Source: Sipunculus nudus
Taxonomy: Eukaryota > Annelida > Sipuncula > Golfingiida > Sipunculidae
Length of the DNA: 64,000 bases
Direction of reading: 5' to 3'
Assembly: GCA_026874595.1 (NCBI GenBank)
Contig: CM049317.1
Span: forward strand, 47,208,401 to 47,272,400
Shown here: positions 11,809-22,850 of the stretch, piece by piece
How the letters are laid out: the number at the start of each line of letters is the position of its first letter
How positions within the stretch are numbered: the first letter of the stretch is position 1
Notes under the pieces: model-generated
Told to the model about the DNA's origin: nothing
The model's database searches: none
What the model saw: the letters and a program-made list of their open reading frames with translations, nothing else
Translations under genes and position numbers: made by a program

Positions 11809-13387
11809 GATGTGAACTTATCTCTAGGCGGCGATTATAGAAAGGTTTAAGCTCAGGGTCTTTACCATGTTCCTTTCTCCAACCACTCATAGTAATTGTA
11901 TATACCTTAGAAAGAAATGTGTCCTTACAGGTAGCTCTCTTCACCTGCTCGGCAGTGAGTGGTAATTGGTCAAACATAGACATATGAAACATTTCTACCT
12001 GGTCAGGTTCAGACTCACAACCTTTCTGAGTGTCCAGAGGTAATCTGGAAAAACAATCAGCATTAACATTCATTTCAGAAGTTTTGTATTGGATTGTGTA
12101 GTTATATGCACTCAAAGTTAAAGCCCAACGTTGCATTCGTGCAGCAGCGGGAGTCGGAATAGGCTTTGTAGGGCCAAACAAGGCAGTAAGGGGCCTATGA
12201 TCTGTAACTAATGTAAAGTGCCTGCCATAAATATACTGATGAAACTTTTTGACACCAAATATTATAGCCAAGGCTTCCTTGTCAATTTGTGAATATTGCT
12301 TTTCAGTCTTGTTAAGTGTACGAGATGCAAACGCTATGGGTCGCTCTTCTCCATCAATCATGTGGGAGAGCACTGCACCTATACCATATGGTGAAGCGTC
12401 TGTGGCAAGTATTAAGGGCTTTGACATGTCATAATAAACTAAAATATCAGAGTTCACTACCAAATTCTTACTTTCCTGGAAACAGTGTTGACATTGCTCT
12501 GTCCATTCCCAGGTTGTGTTCTTCTGTAATAGAGTATTCAATGGATTCAACACAGTAGCAAGATTTGGAAGAAATGCACTATAGTAGTTAATCATCCCAA
12601 GATATGATCTTAACTGGGATACATTCCTAGGGACTGGTGCATCTAAGATAGCACGCACTTTCTCCTCTGATGTCTGGAGACCATCTTTGTTAATTGTATG
12701 TCCCAAGTATGTGACAGAGTCACGGAAGAAGTCGCACTTCTTACGCTTAACGCGAAGCCCATATTCTGAGAGTCTTTTTAACACAGCCTCAAGATTGGCT
12801 AAGTGATCCTCATCATCAACACCTGTTACCAATATGTCATCTTGATAACATAATACACGGGGTAATCCCTGCAAGATCTGGTCCATGGCCTGCTGAAATA
12901 GGCCTGGTGCTGATGCCACACCATATGCTAATCTGGTATACTGGTATAAACCACGAGAGGTGTTAATTGTTAAGTACTCTCTAGATTCAGGATGAAGTAT
13001 CATCTGTTGGAAAGCATGGGCCAAATCAATTTTTGTGAATTTTTCGCCTCCACTTAGAGTGGCAAACATTTCAGCAATACGCTGGGTAGGATACTGGCAT
13101 ATATTCAAACACGGGTTGACTGTAACTTTTAAGTCGCCACAAATTCTAATACTAGAATCTGACTTAACAACAGGAACTATGGGCGCTGCCCATTCTGAAT
13201 GGTCAACCTTTACAATGATACCGAGCTTTTCTAATCTATCCAGCTCCTCTGATACTCTATCCTGTAAAACAAATGGTACAGTTCGTGCTTTCACAAACTT
13301 AGGATAACTATTCTCCTTAACTTCAAGTTTAGCAGTTATGTGTTGCATGGTACCCAACTCATCACTGAAAACATCATTGTATTTCAA
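11735..13387 (-). pseudogene. pol: Gypsy reverse transcriptase and RNase H
   Basis: A 550-codon frame with no internal stop. RT: first catalytic Asp at D121 (FTKIDLAHAF), YQDD box at residues 181-184, thumb and connection (YLGHTINKDG) after it. RNase H: D330 (ATDAS), E371 and D396 (TDHRPL), all present. The frame opens after a TGA near 13413 and overlaps the protease frame. At the 3' end it loses the correct frame near 11760, and integrase continues in a +1 frame. The core enzyme domains look intact even though the polyprotein is broken. Confidence 0.93.
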
Positions 13388-14120
13388 GTATCTTGGTACC
13401 TTTATCTTTCAAGCTATCAGAGCCTGACATGTGTTGTAGCAATGAACCTGTAAGACTCTGCCAGTTAAGTCTTATATACCTTAGCCACTGTCGACCTAGC
13501 AATGGCGGTCCTACACCATCAATTACGTACAGTTTCAAGCGCGACTTACTTTGTGAACCATAGACTACCTTTACATCCATAACGCCTGCGGGGCGAACTG
13601 GCTCACCAGTATAGGTATTTACCTGCAGCTTTGTGTTCATCAAATGTATATCACTAAACATCTCATTGTACATATCAAGAGGTATAATGGAAACATTTGA
13701 ACCTGTATCAACCTCCATCTTTACCTGTTTTCCATTAATCTGCATATCAACCCATAATACATCATCATGTGAGTCACCATCATTAAAGAACATATGAGAT
13801 AACACTTGTGGCAAGTCCATATCATCAAGGGGGTCATCACTGTCTGACATAATAGCATGTACAGAAGGTTTTGGTTTGTAACGTTTACGCTGTGTTGTCT
13901 GGGACTGAGTCACATTACCACTAGCAGAATTTACACCAGATTTTACACCAGACTTCTTAGCGCTCAAACAAGCAGAAACTATATGTCCAGTCTTTGAACA
14001 TCCACGGCAGACATCAGTCTTAAAACGGCACTTGTTCGCTAAGTGTGATGGCGAGTTGCATCTGTAACAGCGCCGTCCCGGTGGACCTTTACTCTGATTC
14101 GACGGAAGATTGTGGACCGA
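13374..14120 (-). pseudogene. Gypsy nucleocapsid zinc knuckles plus aspartic protease
   Basis: One frame, open from upstream of 14100. Two CCHC zinc knuckles of C-x2-C-x4-H-x4-C spacing lie at about 14028-14069 and 13970-14010. The retropepsin part follows, with the active-site DTGS at residues 87-90 counted from the ATG at 13967 and a C-terminal GPPLLGRQWL flap/helix motif. It ends at a stop at 13374-13376, overlapping the RT frame, which again is +1. The protease itself looks complete. Confidence 0.88.
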
Positions 14121-14664
14121 AACCGAACTCCAGCAAATGGAGCCTGCTTAACTCACGGCTGTCCTTCGCAGCAGTCTCCAAACTTGTGGACAAAGTGATA
14201 GCTTTCTGATAGTCCAAATCACGTTCTGAGAGAAGTCGCTTCTGTATAGTTTCACTGATGATACCAACGACAAGCTGATCACGTAGTCTTTCACACAAGG
14301 TATCACCAAAGTTACAATGTGATGCCTGTTTCTTCAGTGCAGCAATATACTGTGAAATGTTCTGTTCATCAGTTTGATAGCATTTGTGGAACTTAAATCT
14401 TTCCACAATTTCTAATGGTTTTGGGTTGTAATGGTCCTTTAAAACCTTTATCAACTCTTCCAGAGTTTTCGTTTCTGGCTTTGCGGGAGCAAGTAAAGAC
14501 TTTAAAAGTCCAAAGCATGTACCTCCAATTAATGTTAGAAAAGAGGCTACTTTCCTCCTATCATCTATGCCATTGGCGGTAAAATAAAGTTCCAGCCTTT
14601 CAGCATATGTCTCAAATTCTCCTGACTCATCAAAAGGTTCAATCTGGCCTATGAAACTAGCCAT
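14089..14664 (-). pseudogene. gag: Gypsy Gag (capsid part), about 191 codons
   Basis: I chose the ATG at 14664 over the one at 14727. The downstream protein starts MASFIGQIEPFDE, like other Gypsy Gags, whereas the extra N-terminus is hydrophobic and unrelated. The middle region (residues about 60-150) resembles the retrotransposon Gag domain, with the motif ISQYIAALKKQASHCNF. The frame ends before the zinc knuckles, which lie in the next frame (+1 relative to this one), so Gag is split from its nucleocapsid part by an indel or a frameshift site near 14090-14120. Confidence 0.85.
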
Positions 14665-15021
14665 AGTGACCAGTATCAGTGTAACACAGTAAAAGTTAAG
14701 ATTCATGAGGTTCCTAATTCCACGCAAAGTTCATGTAAATCAAGTAAACTGTAGTGTAAAGCACGTTATCAGTACACTCACTGACGTAAACAATCAAGCC
14801 GGTATATAAAAATGAACAGTCGTCTGTACTGGTGATGAAATTAGCAATGAAAAATCAGCAGTCAATGACACGTGGTCTCATGCATGACGCCATCTTGGCA
14901 CCTTGTCTTGTACTCACGCAGTCCGTTAGAACAACACGATGAGCCACTCATCGGACGAAATCGCAACACAAACCACGAAACATCCATCACCAGACGCAAA
15001 GAGAGCCAATGTTCATTTTCA

Positions 15022-15050
15022 GTGGGTTTTAAATCCCGTCTGCGTCGCCA
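15022..15050 (-). other. tRNA primer-binding site, serine-type, with extended match
   Basis: Read on the plus strand, 15033-15050 ends GTCTGCGTCGCCA, which looks like a tRNA 3' end with its CCA. The upstream GGGTTTTAAATCCC resembles a T-arm. It is close to serine tRNA (GCT type) as I know it. On the minus strand this is TGGCGACGCAGACGGGAT, directly after the probable 5' LTR. Confidence 0.75.
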
Positions 15051-15051
15051 C

Positions 15052-15277
15052 TGTTATGTATTTTGTCAACGAGGTAGCAGAAACCCACAAAAATATTTTC
15101 TTTTGCCAAGTTTTATTTGCATATCTTTTATCCGTTCTATGAATTTCCTCTAATTTTAGGTCTTATCAAATGGGATATATGTGTCCTCTGACATATATTT
15201 GTAGTCTGAACACACTATATGCAGTCTGGGATCACAATAATGGCTCCAATCGTCCCTTTTTGGTTGTATGTAACACA
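15052..15277 (-). repeat. Probable 5' LTR of the Gypsy element
   Basis: It lies between the primer site and the start of arm B. On the plus strand it begins TGTTATGTA and could end TGTAACACA (TG..CA), 226 bases. There is no second matching LTR to prove the borders. Confidence 0.45.
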
Positions 15278-17634
15278 GCAGATCTATGCCTTCCCTAACA
15301 GCATAGCCTGGTGGGATTCAGTACGGCCCCATGTGGGAACACATGGGCTTGCGTGGGATATTGATGGGCCATAATTTGCCACATGGGCCCCAGAAGGAAT
15401 TCATATGGGCACTCCCACGGGGCTTGCGCATGTTGACCCCTTGCTCGCCCCATGTAAGAAAAACAACATTATATCTCGTACATGTGAGTGTTTAACAAAT
15501 ATGAAACTAATTTGCTGGTAACATATTTAAACATTCCACTAAAGATTCGCTAGACAAACAAAATTTAGAGCATTCAGATAAAATAGATTTGAATATGAGG
15601 GTTCCACAAGGGTCCATCACATGGGCCCCACGTGGCAATACCTGTCTGTTTCATGGGCAAGTTTCAGTGTCTATTAATTTTGATAGCATTGGCGTGGGAA
15701 CCCATCACAGTGCTTGGTATGCTTTCAGTTTATTTGATATAATATTTTGATTCAATCTTTGTTTGTTTATATCTCCGTCAGAACAGAAGAGGCAAATTTA
15801 TAGTAGGCCTACAATATCAGGTGGGGCCTACATGGGGCCCACAAGGCTCCCACATGGGTTTAATTCCTTACACGGCTATAGCAATAAAACATTAACATGA
15901 GTGAAAAATTTACCCATTTTTGCAAAGTTCGAACAATTTTCACTAGATGCGTCTTGGATAAGTATCAGTGTTTTATTTATATTAATTACTGCCTGGATAT
16001 GTTTGAGTATCTTGTGGTGGATCTATAAATACTGATCTTATGTACCGAAGGACAAATTTAATTTATTTTCACATGCAAACATTGTACAACTGAACTTGTG
16101 CCCATGTACTGCGGACAATGGATTGCTTGACGTACTAGACCGAAACCACATTTTTTTGCTATTTGTCTGACAGACTGTGCAAGTTCAATTTCACATTTAT
16201 TTATAGGCCCATCAGGGTCTTAATTAAGCTAAATGCACCCCATTTTCAACTTTCATTTTACTAACTTTAGCTAAATACTCCTCATTTTCAACTTTCATAT
16301 TACAATAAATTATGGAGTTGTCATTGAGCCTGCAAAATTCTCAAGTGGGCTGGCTACAAGCATATTGCTATAAATTCAACTAGCAAGCATTGAAAACAAC
16401 ATTGATGACATCCTTGAATAATGAATATTCCGGCATTTTCTATATATTAAACATTTTTTCTAGTTGGATAATGGGAGAGTATCGGAGTTTTGCTAAGGTG
16501 AAAGACTATCATGTTTACACACATAATATATAGATGTAGTTTGATGATGGATTTGTTGTACTTCTCAGAGCACGAGAGTTTAAATTCACCTGAAAGTACT
16601 ACTTAGGGCTCATGCGTGTCCTTGCCAGGATTAAATGCTTCAATTGCTTTCTTGATTTGTGGGACAAATTAAAGTCGACAGAGTACCGCAGTAGTAAACT
16701 TAATCTTTAGAATAAATCACACTGGTTTTAGTATCTAAAGGTCCTTTTAATATGGTAAAACTCTTGACCTAGATATTTTAGTTAAGATGAAAATAGTAAA
16801 CTATGGGACGACAAGTATACACTGCCATCTTTCACATGTGACTTAACTACTTTATTAAATATAGTATTCTCTTACAGTCCACATAAAACACATGTTACAA
16901 AAACACTAGCAATCCCATTTAATTTTAATAAAGTCACAAGGGTCATCGACTTTTGTTTCGACAAAAAGCAACCGTGATGAAATTTGAAGTAAGGGAACAA
17001 ATATGTACATATACAGGGTTTCCACATAGGATCAGCTTATGTGCATGATTAAAATTTCATGGACAATTTGTATTTTGTAAATCTCATTAATCTCTAGTGT
17101 TCACTTGTGATACACTATAGCGGTATTTGAAAGATAAAAAAAAGATGATAGATTAAAAGTCGATTATTTTATGTTCCATCTATATTATCGTGAACATGCT
17201 CTATAAGATTATACCTAAAATATTAGTAAATTAAGTTAAAATTTCTACGTCCCCCTGTTATTCAAAGCAATGGTCGGGCTTTTAACATTTATCGATTGTG
17301 CAAGTTTAAGTTTTAATTCTATTCGTTGTTTTGTACCCTGTCTTCTTAATTAAGGGTATTTTACTGGGATGATATAACTTAATACTGAATGTGTGTATAC
17401 ATAACCATTTATGATCGATTATGCATAAATGTACCCGATTTAATAGATTATAAAAGAAAACGACCAATCATTGATATAATCGATTAATTGGTGCATCACC
17501 TGATGTTATGTATATTATCCCATATACCAGATTATCTAGGAAGTGCTATTCCATATCATATTTTATTATCAATAATCAGCCTTTCTTCTTTCAGTCATTA
17601 ACCATGGGTTTAAGCAGAATTCCTTTAACTAGTG

Positions 17635-17635
<1 letters not shown>

Positions 17636-17703
<68 letters not shown>

Positions 17704-17784
17704 TATATACATATTTATCCCACATTATATATGCATATATTATCCCATATTTTCATTTATATACATCATATTTATCCCATATTT

Positions 17785-17833
<49 letters not shown>

Positions 17834-18001
17834 TCCCCTATATATTTATCCCCTATATATATCCCTTTTACTGGCATATATATATTTATTTATTTATCCC
17901 ATATATATATATATATATATATATATTTTTCATATATATATATATTAATATATTTATCATATATATATTTATCATATATATATTTATATATTTATATATT
18001 T

Positions 18002-18055
<54 letters not shown>
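17636..18055. repeat. (AT)n and TTTATCCCATAT minisatellite block, arm B
   Basis: Inverted counterpart of 2918-3200 with different numbers of units. It ends about 85 bases before the exon-like segment. Confidence 0.9.
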
Positions 18056-18056
<1 letters not shown>

Positions 18057-18140
18057 CATTCCTGATCTGTACTATTAGGCCAGTTCTAATTAAACTGGAC
18101 TGCATTTAAATCTGGCCTACAACATATACTGTCAAGCCAG

Positions 18141-18350
18141 TGAGGCTGCATCATCTGGGTATTATGTAATACCAGATGCTGTTACAGACCAGATCGCCGG
18201 CCAGCAGAACAACAAAGAAAGGTTATGTGGGGGTCAGTGGGGCATTTATCTACACAGGGAAGTTCAAGCAGATTTTGACAAAATTTTTGTGCGTGAAGAT
18301 GGTCCAGTTCATTCTGACAGAGATCGATTTTGCCGAACCACCAGTATATG
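18141..18350 (+). pseudogene. Exon-like segment in arm B, unrecognised protein
   Basis: This is the counterpart of the arm A segment. An open frame of about 70 codons lies between CCAG (18137-18140) and a GTAAGT donor at 18351. The peptide contains GQQNNKERLCGGQW and VQADFDKIFV and ends CRTTSIW. Few of its roughly ten differences from arm A create stops, so the reading frame was probably under constraint before or after the duplication. The polypyrimidine tract upstream is poor, so the acceptor is uncertain. The family is not recognised. Confidence 0.4.
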
Positions 18351-19065
18351 GTAAGTCAGTACATGAATTATATGTTCATATGTACAGTTAAGATATAAGG
18401 ATAAAACTGTTCTTTATTCAGAGTATCCCACTTGAAAATATTTATTTTTCTTCATAAAACACATGGAATGTAAAGTTCTGACCCAGCAATACAAGATGAT
18501 ATGTAAACAAGGAACAGCTGGCTGCTTCTAGCTTTGTTATTTGTTCTAGCTGTGTTACTAGCTCATGTTCTGTTCAGGGCAACAGTTTATGTCAGGTTAT
18601 AGCGAATCAACAATTTTGATAAACCAACATGGCAAAAAATATGGAATAACATATATCACTGAAACAATTTAGGGTTGATTAATGTATAAGACTGGGCAAT
18701 GTACAGTCCTGACCCTAGCAATACAAGACCATGCAGGGGCGTCAATACAGGGGGGGGGGGGTTGAGGGTATACCCCCGTTTTTGAGCAAGGAGAGATGGT
18801 CAATGTATCATCTCTCCTTCCTGATATTCAGAGAATAATATTTATACATTGAAATGAAATATGTAAATAATAATGTCTAAAGACCTTTGTTCCATTTCTG
18901 AGTTTATTATGAAATGCATTGTATTATATATTATGTATTATAACCTAGTTTTAATTAACATATACTTGGGCAAACCTGGATTTGAATAAACATACACTGG
19001 AAACATATTACTTTATTTAAAAAAACCCTTATACTTAACTGTATTTGAAATATGTTACAGAGACC

Positions 19066-19125
<60 letters not shown>

Positions 19126-19154
19126 AGTGGTATAACTATGTTAGTCTGTAGTTG

Positions 19155-19243
19155 AAGCGAAAATTACGATTAACAGTGACGCCTTTTAGTTAGACTGTGT
19201 GTTAATAAACTAGTAAGTCTATCACTGTTTATCTTAACTTTCG
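19155..19243. mobile_element. Decayed copy of the hairpin element in arm B
   Basis: This is the same element as 1936-2036 in inverted orientation. Its second half lacks 11 bases (the TAAAAGGCGTC part of the stem) and its end runs directly into (AT)n, so the hairpin is no longer symmetrical. It is flanked by (AT)n at about 19070-19122 and 19244-19265. Confidence 0.7.
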
Positions 19244-21028
19244 ATATATATATATATATATATATGTAAAGTTTAATATTTACGATGAATTTACGATGAG
19301 AACAAATACATATACACTCGATTTATGATATCTACATTTATACTAAAGAATTATTCTCTTTAAGAAAACTCATTTGTGGATGTCTCCTAGGCATCAATGC
19401 TGTGAAGCCCTATTGAGATGAAGGCAAAGTTGGAAAGAATGTGAAGAAAAACATAAGAATAATGAAGCCGCTCATGAAGAAAGAGGAGTACACCAGCATA
19501 ACATAAAAGAGCATCAAGAATTCCCGGGTAAGCTGTCTAGTGGTTAACATATTGTGTATATGTAACGTAACCATAAATTATTTTGATTATGCCAGGTGAT
19601 GAATAGGTTAACTGTTTAGCATAAATCTTGTGTGAAGAATTCACAAAAGGATTTTTACAGAGGACCACCAGGCCACATGATTTTACATATGTTGAGTGAT
19701 CATGTTTAGTGACAAAGAAAATGATATAATGACATAAATAATAAATATGTGGAAGCGATCATTCCCAGTGATGCTGGTGCATGTCTTAATATTGAATTTG
19801 TACAATAAATGTATATTAACCATATGTTTATAGAAGAAGTTATATGAGATTAATTTACAATATTACAACTTTTTACAGTTAAAAAGTATATAACGTTACA
19901 GTTAAGTTTAAGTTGACATATATATCATGCATGCAACAGTTATGATTTCTATGGCAAACAAACATATATTATAATGGACATTAATCACTATATTTATGAC
20001 TGTATTTCATGTAAATTTATCTTAGTTGCTAGCTTACAAATGAATTAGAAAAACAAATGTATATGAACATCAGTCGCTTTTATTAATTTTTTTAGCAATG
20101 GTGTTTTCAGTGAATGTCGGACTAACACTCTTTTTCTTTCAACAATTACAATACAGTGTCTACATTTAATTCCGGGTCCATATAGGATATTTGATAACAC
20201 CTGTTCCTTTTTTTCAAATTTTTTGGTGACAATTAACCATGTGACCCTGTAATTTTATTTTATTTCAGAGCTAAAGCTTACTTATAAGGAGTGAACCAAG
20301 TAGAAAAACAATTTCGGGAGAATTATTTCTTTCAACACCGCAACAATCGGTCCCCAACAACACCATATATGGCGAACCTGAAGCCGGTTGTGACACCGAC
20401 CAAGAAAGTGGCAGTCTCTACCTTATAAACCCTGGTAGTCGTCAGAGGTAAGAATTTTAGCTGTAGAATTGCATGAGGGCCCAAAACTCTCCAACACAGA
20501 GTTCATACGCTATGACAAATCTTTACAAAAAGACATAAATTTTAAAGTGATAAATATTTAAAGCTAGCTATTCACCTGCTTAACTGTAGATTACATGTAA
20601 TGACTGATTAACTCAGGTATTTCAAGAAATGACTTAAATTTTCAGGCATTCTATGTAATGACTGGTTTTATGGCTCAGTCATTACACGGAAGGCCTGATT
20701 TCTATTTCCATGGTATGTATGTTACTGCTGAATGACAACACACACTGTTGGCTGAAAATCAGTTTGTTTGATTTTTTTGTTGCTGTAACAATGATTAATG
20801 CACTAAAACATAGCGGTTATGTAGGAGCACCTATGAGAACTAAATTTCAAGTACTACTAATTAATGCAATGAGTACTTATAGTCGGTCAGTTCATGCTGG
20901 TTGTCATTATATGAAAGGCCACTTCTTTTCACAAAACAACTATTCTTCATTATCTATCCGCTAATTATACCACTATTTACTACTACATAGTCCACACTTA
21001 AATACTTTGATCCTAATATGAAATTCAA

Positions 21029-21330
21029 TATGGCTGCCACAGACGATCACTGATTTTCTTTCGCGCGCGATAACTCAACAACAACATTCTTCAGCTTTCA
21101 CAAATTTACAGGAATAGTTTGTACATATGAGGGCTCCAGACCTATTGAATTACAGAACTGTTGGAAATCCGTATGGCTGCCACAGCCCGATCACTGATTT
21201 TTTTTTGCACGCGATAACTCAACAACAACCTACTGCAGCTTTCCGAATTTCACAGGCATCATTGGTGCCTATGAGGGCTCAGACCTATTGAATAACAGAC
21301 TTGCTCAAAATCAAATATGGCTAACAGACT
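21029..21330 (+). repeat. Tandem units of about 142 bp at the outer end of arm B
   Basis: ATGGCTGCCACAG..GATCACTGATTTT..GCGATAACTCAACAACAAC occurs at 21031 and again about 142 bases later, followed by a weaker third unit. Arm A shows the same pair in its first 215 bases. Confidence 0.8.
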
Positions 21331-22414
21331 ACATTCGGTGATTTTCTAATGCACACATTATTTCAGACATATCTTCTCTAATATCATTTGATCCAGTATG
21401 ATTTTTCCCCTCATGCATATGGATAAAAACCTGTGCTGTTTGTCATATTTTTCAAATTTAACCTAATTTTTCACCCATATGTAAACTAGTCAAGCAGTAG
21501 CAGAAACGCGGGGCCCTCTGAGGATCATTGTCTGACCACATCTAGTTTTTTGTTTAATTTCAAAATCTATGAGGATGTGTGTGATCTGTTCCACTATGCC
21601 TATAAATATATAAATCAATACATTGTTTCAAAATATGTGAACTCTGTCACTTTTTAATAAAAAAAAGGTTATGAAGAGGTCGTAAATTTCTGAACAATGT
21701 GAAGTACATGGACAATGCCACCACACAGAGAATATATAATCCTTATATTATTATTCATGCAATTGTAATATTTGTATTATTTCAAATATACATACGTTAT
21801 TATATAATCTCTTAATATCTTGATTTCTCTGAATACCAAGGGCTGATGTGGCTGGTGTATATAAATTAGTCTAATTTGGTAACGGTTTATACTTGATTAT
21901 TTTATTACTTGACTGTAATTTGCAGGAATTTAAAACAAAGTTTTAAACTTTGATAATACAATCAGATACTTCTATCTTGTTATTTCAGGTGCAGTTTGTA
22001 TGAATAACCGTACATGATGGATAACGCAGAGCAACATTAACGATCTATAACAAATGTAACTGATGAACAAAAAGGGACAGAAAAAAAGTAAAAATTTGAC
22101 AGTATGATGAATAAATATAATTATCTCTGATATATTGGTTCGTTGTTGTTATAATTTCATTTCTAGGTCATTAAAAGACCAACTAAAGAATCAGAAACAA
22201 GGAACTTGACTGTCCTGTAACTGACACGCGGTTAACTTGTGAAATGAATGTGAATCAATTAGATTTGTTTCATGTTCACATCAAAGTTTAACACATATTT
22301 ACAAAAAAAAAATTATTTTTACATGGTAACCATCATCATTGTGTTAGCCACACCATGAAAATGAAAAAGAGGCTCAAAGAAGAGAGTTGGTACAACAAGG
22401 ACACGTGGAACCTA
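21331..22414. other. Non-genic AT-rich stretch
   Basis: No open frame of note, no RNA gene and no recognised repeat. Confidence 0.6.
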
Positions 22415-22850
22415 TATGTGAGAGGAAATCAGTACAGTGGGGGCCCACTAGGAGCCCATGTGTGAGAGGTGGTCAGAAAAGAAAGGGCCCCTGTGGAGCC
22501 CATGTGTGACAGAGAGTCAGTAGAGAAGGGGCCCATGTGGAGCCCTTGTGTGAGATGGGTCAGTACTGATGGGTCCCTTGTGGGACCCACGTGTGAGAAT
22601 GAAAATATTTCCTTAGTCCAAGAGGGCCCCGTTTGGGGCCCATATGTAAAATGAAAAACCATTGTCAGTACCAGAGGAGCCCATGTGGGGCCCACGTCAT
22701 GCCCATGTGTCAGCCCATGTGCTACCCACATGGGATCCCATTAGGGCAATGGGTGCAATTTTCATGGGATCCCATGTGGCTTGCCATGTCTAGCCCATTG
22801 GGCTAGCCCATGACAATCACATATGGGGCCCATTGGGGGCTGCTGTCTGG
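22415..22850. repeat. GGGCCCATGTGG-rich minisatellite, about 44-bp units
   Basis: GAGAGG..GTCAG..GGGCCC..GGAGCCCATGTGT recurs about every 44 bases (22421, 22465, 22509, 22553). It then degenerates into overlapping CCCATGTGGG and CCCACATGGG palindromes to 22850. The same motifs mark the inner ends of both large inverted arms. The open frames on both strands are products of the repeat. Confidence 0.8.

Larger units (their letters stand above)
10550..15280 (-). mobile_element. Degraded Ty3/Gypsy LTR retrotransposon
   Basis: Minus-strand order from high to low coordinates: LTR (probable), tRNA-primed binding site, Gag, zinc knuckles, protease, reverse transcriptase, RNase H, integrase, tail. Integrase following RNase H is the Ty3/Gypsy order. 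RT and RNase H sequences and a serine-tRNA-type primer site are in keeping with the Mag-like lineage (inference). No envelope frame was found. At least three frame changes and an in-frame stop near the tail make this copy defective. The 3' LTR is not convincingly present, so the copy is probably truncated or very old. Confidence 0.92.
15293..21224 (+). repeat. Large inverted repeat, arm B
   Basis: This is the partner of arm A in inverted orientation. Its inner edge starts 13-16 bases after the probable end of the Gypsy element's LTR. Order from the inner edge: CCCATGTGGG-rich segment (15310-15860), AT-rich segment, (AT)n and TATCCCATA-type block (17636-18055), exon-like block (18141-18350), (AT)n, hairpin element (19155-19243), AT-rich segment, and tandem 142-bp units at the outer end. 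Homology to arm A runs to the window edge, so arm B may extend beyond 21224. It could be one half of a giant foldback element, an old segmental inverted duplication, or two opposed insertions of one large element. Confidence 0.9.

Noticed and set aside
12249-13307. Plus-strand frames of 61-90 codons
   Set aside because: Antisense shadows of the Gypsy RT frame.
22429-22731. 100-codon minus-strand frame rich in Gly, Pro and Thr
   Set aside because: Product of the 44-bp minisatellite. The plus strand is open too.
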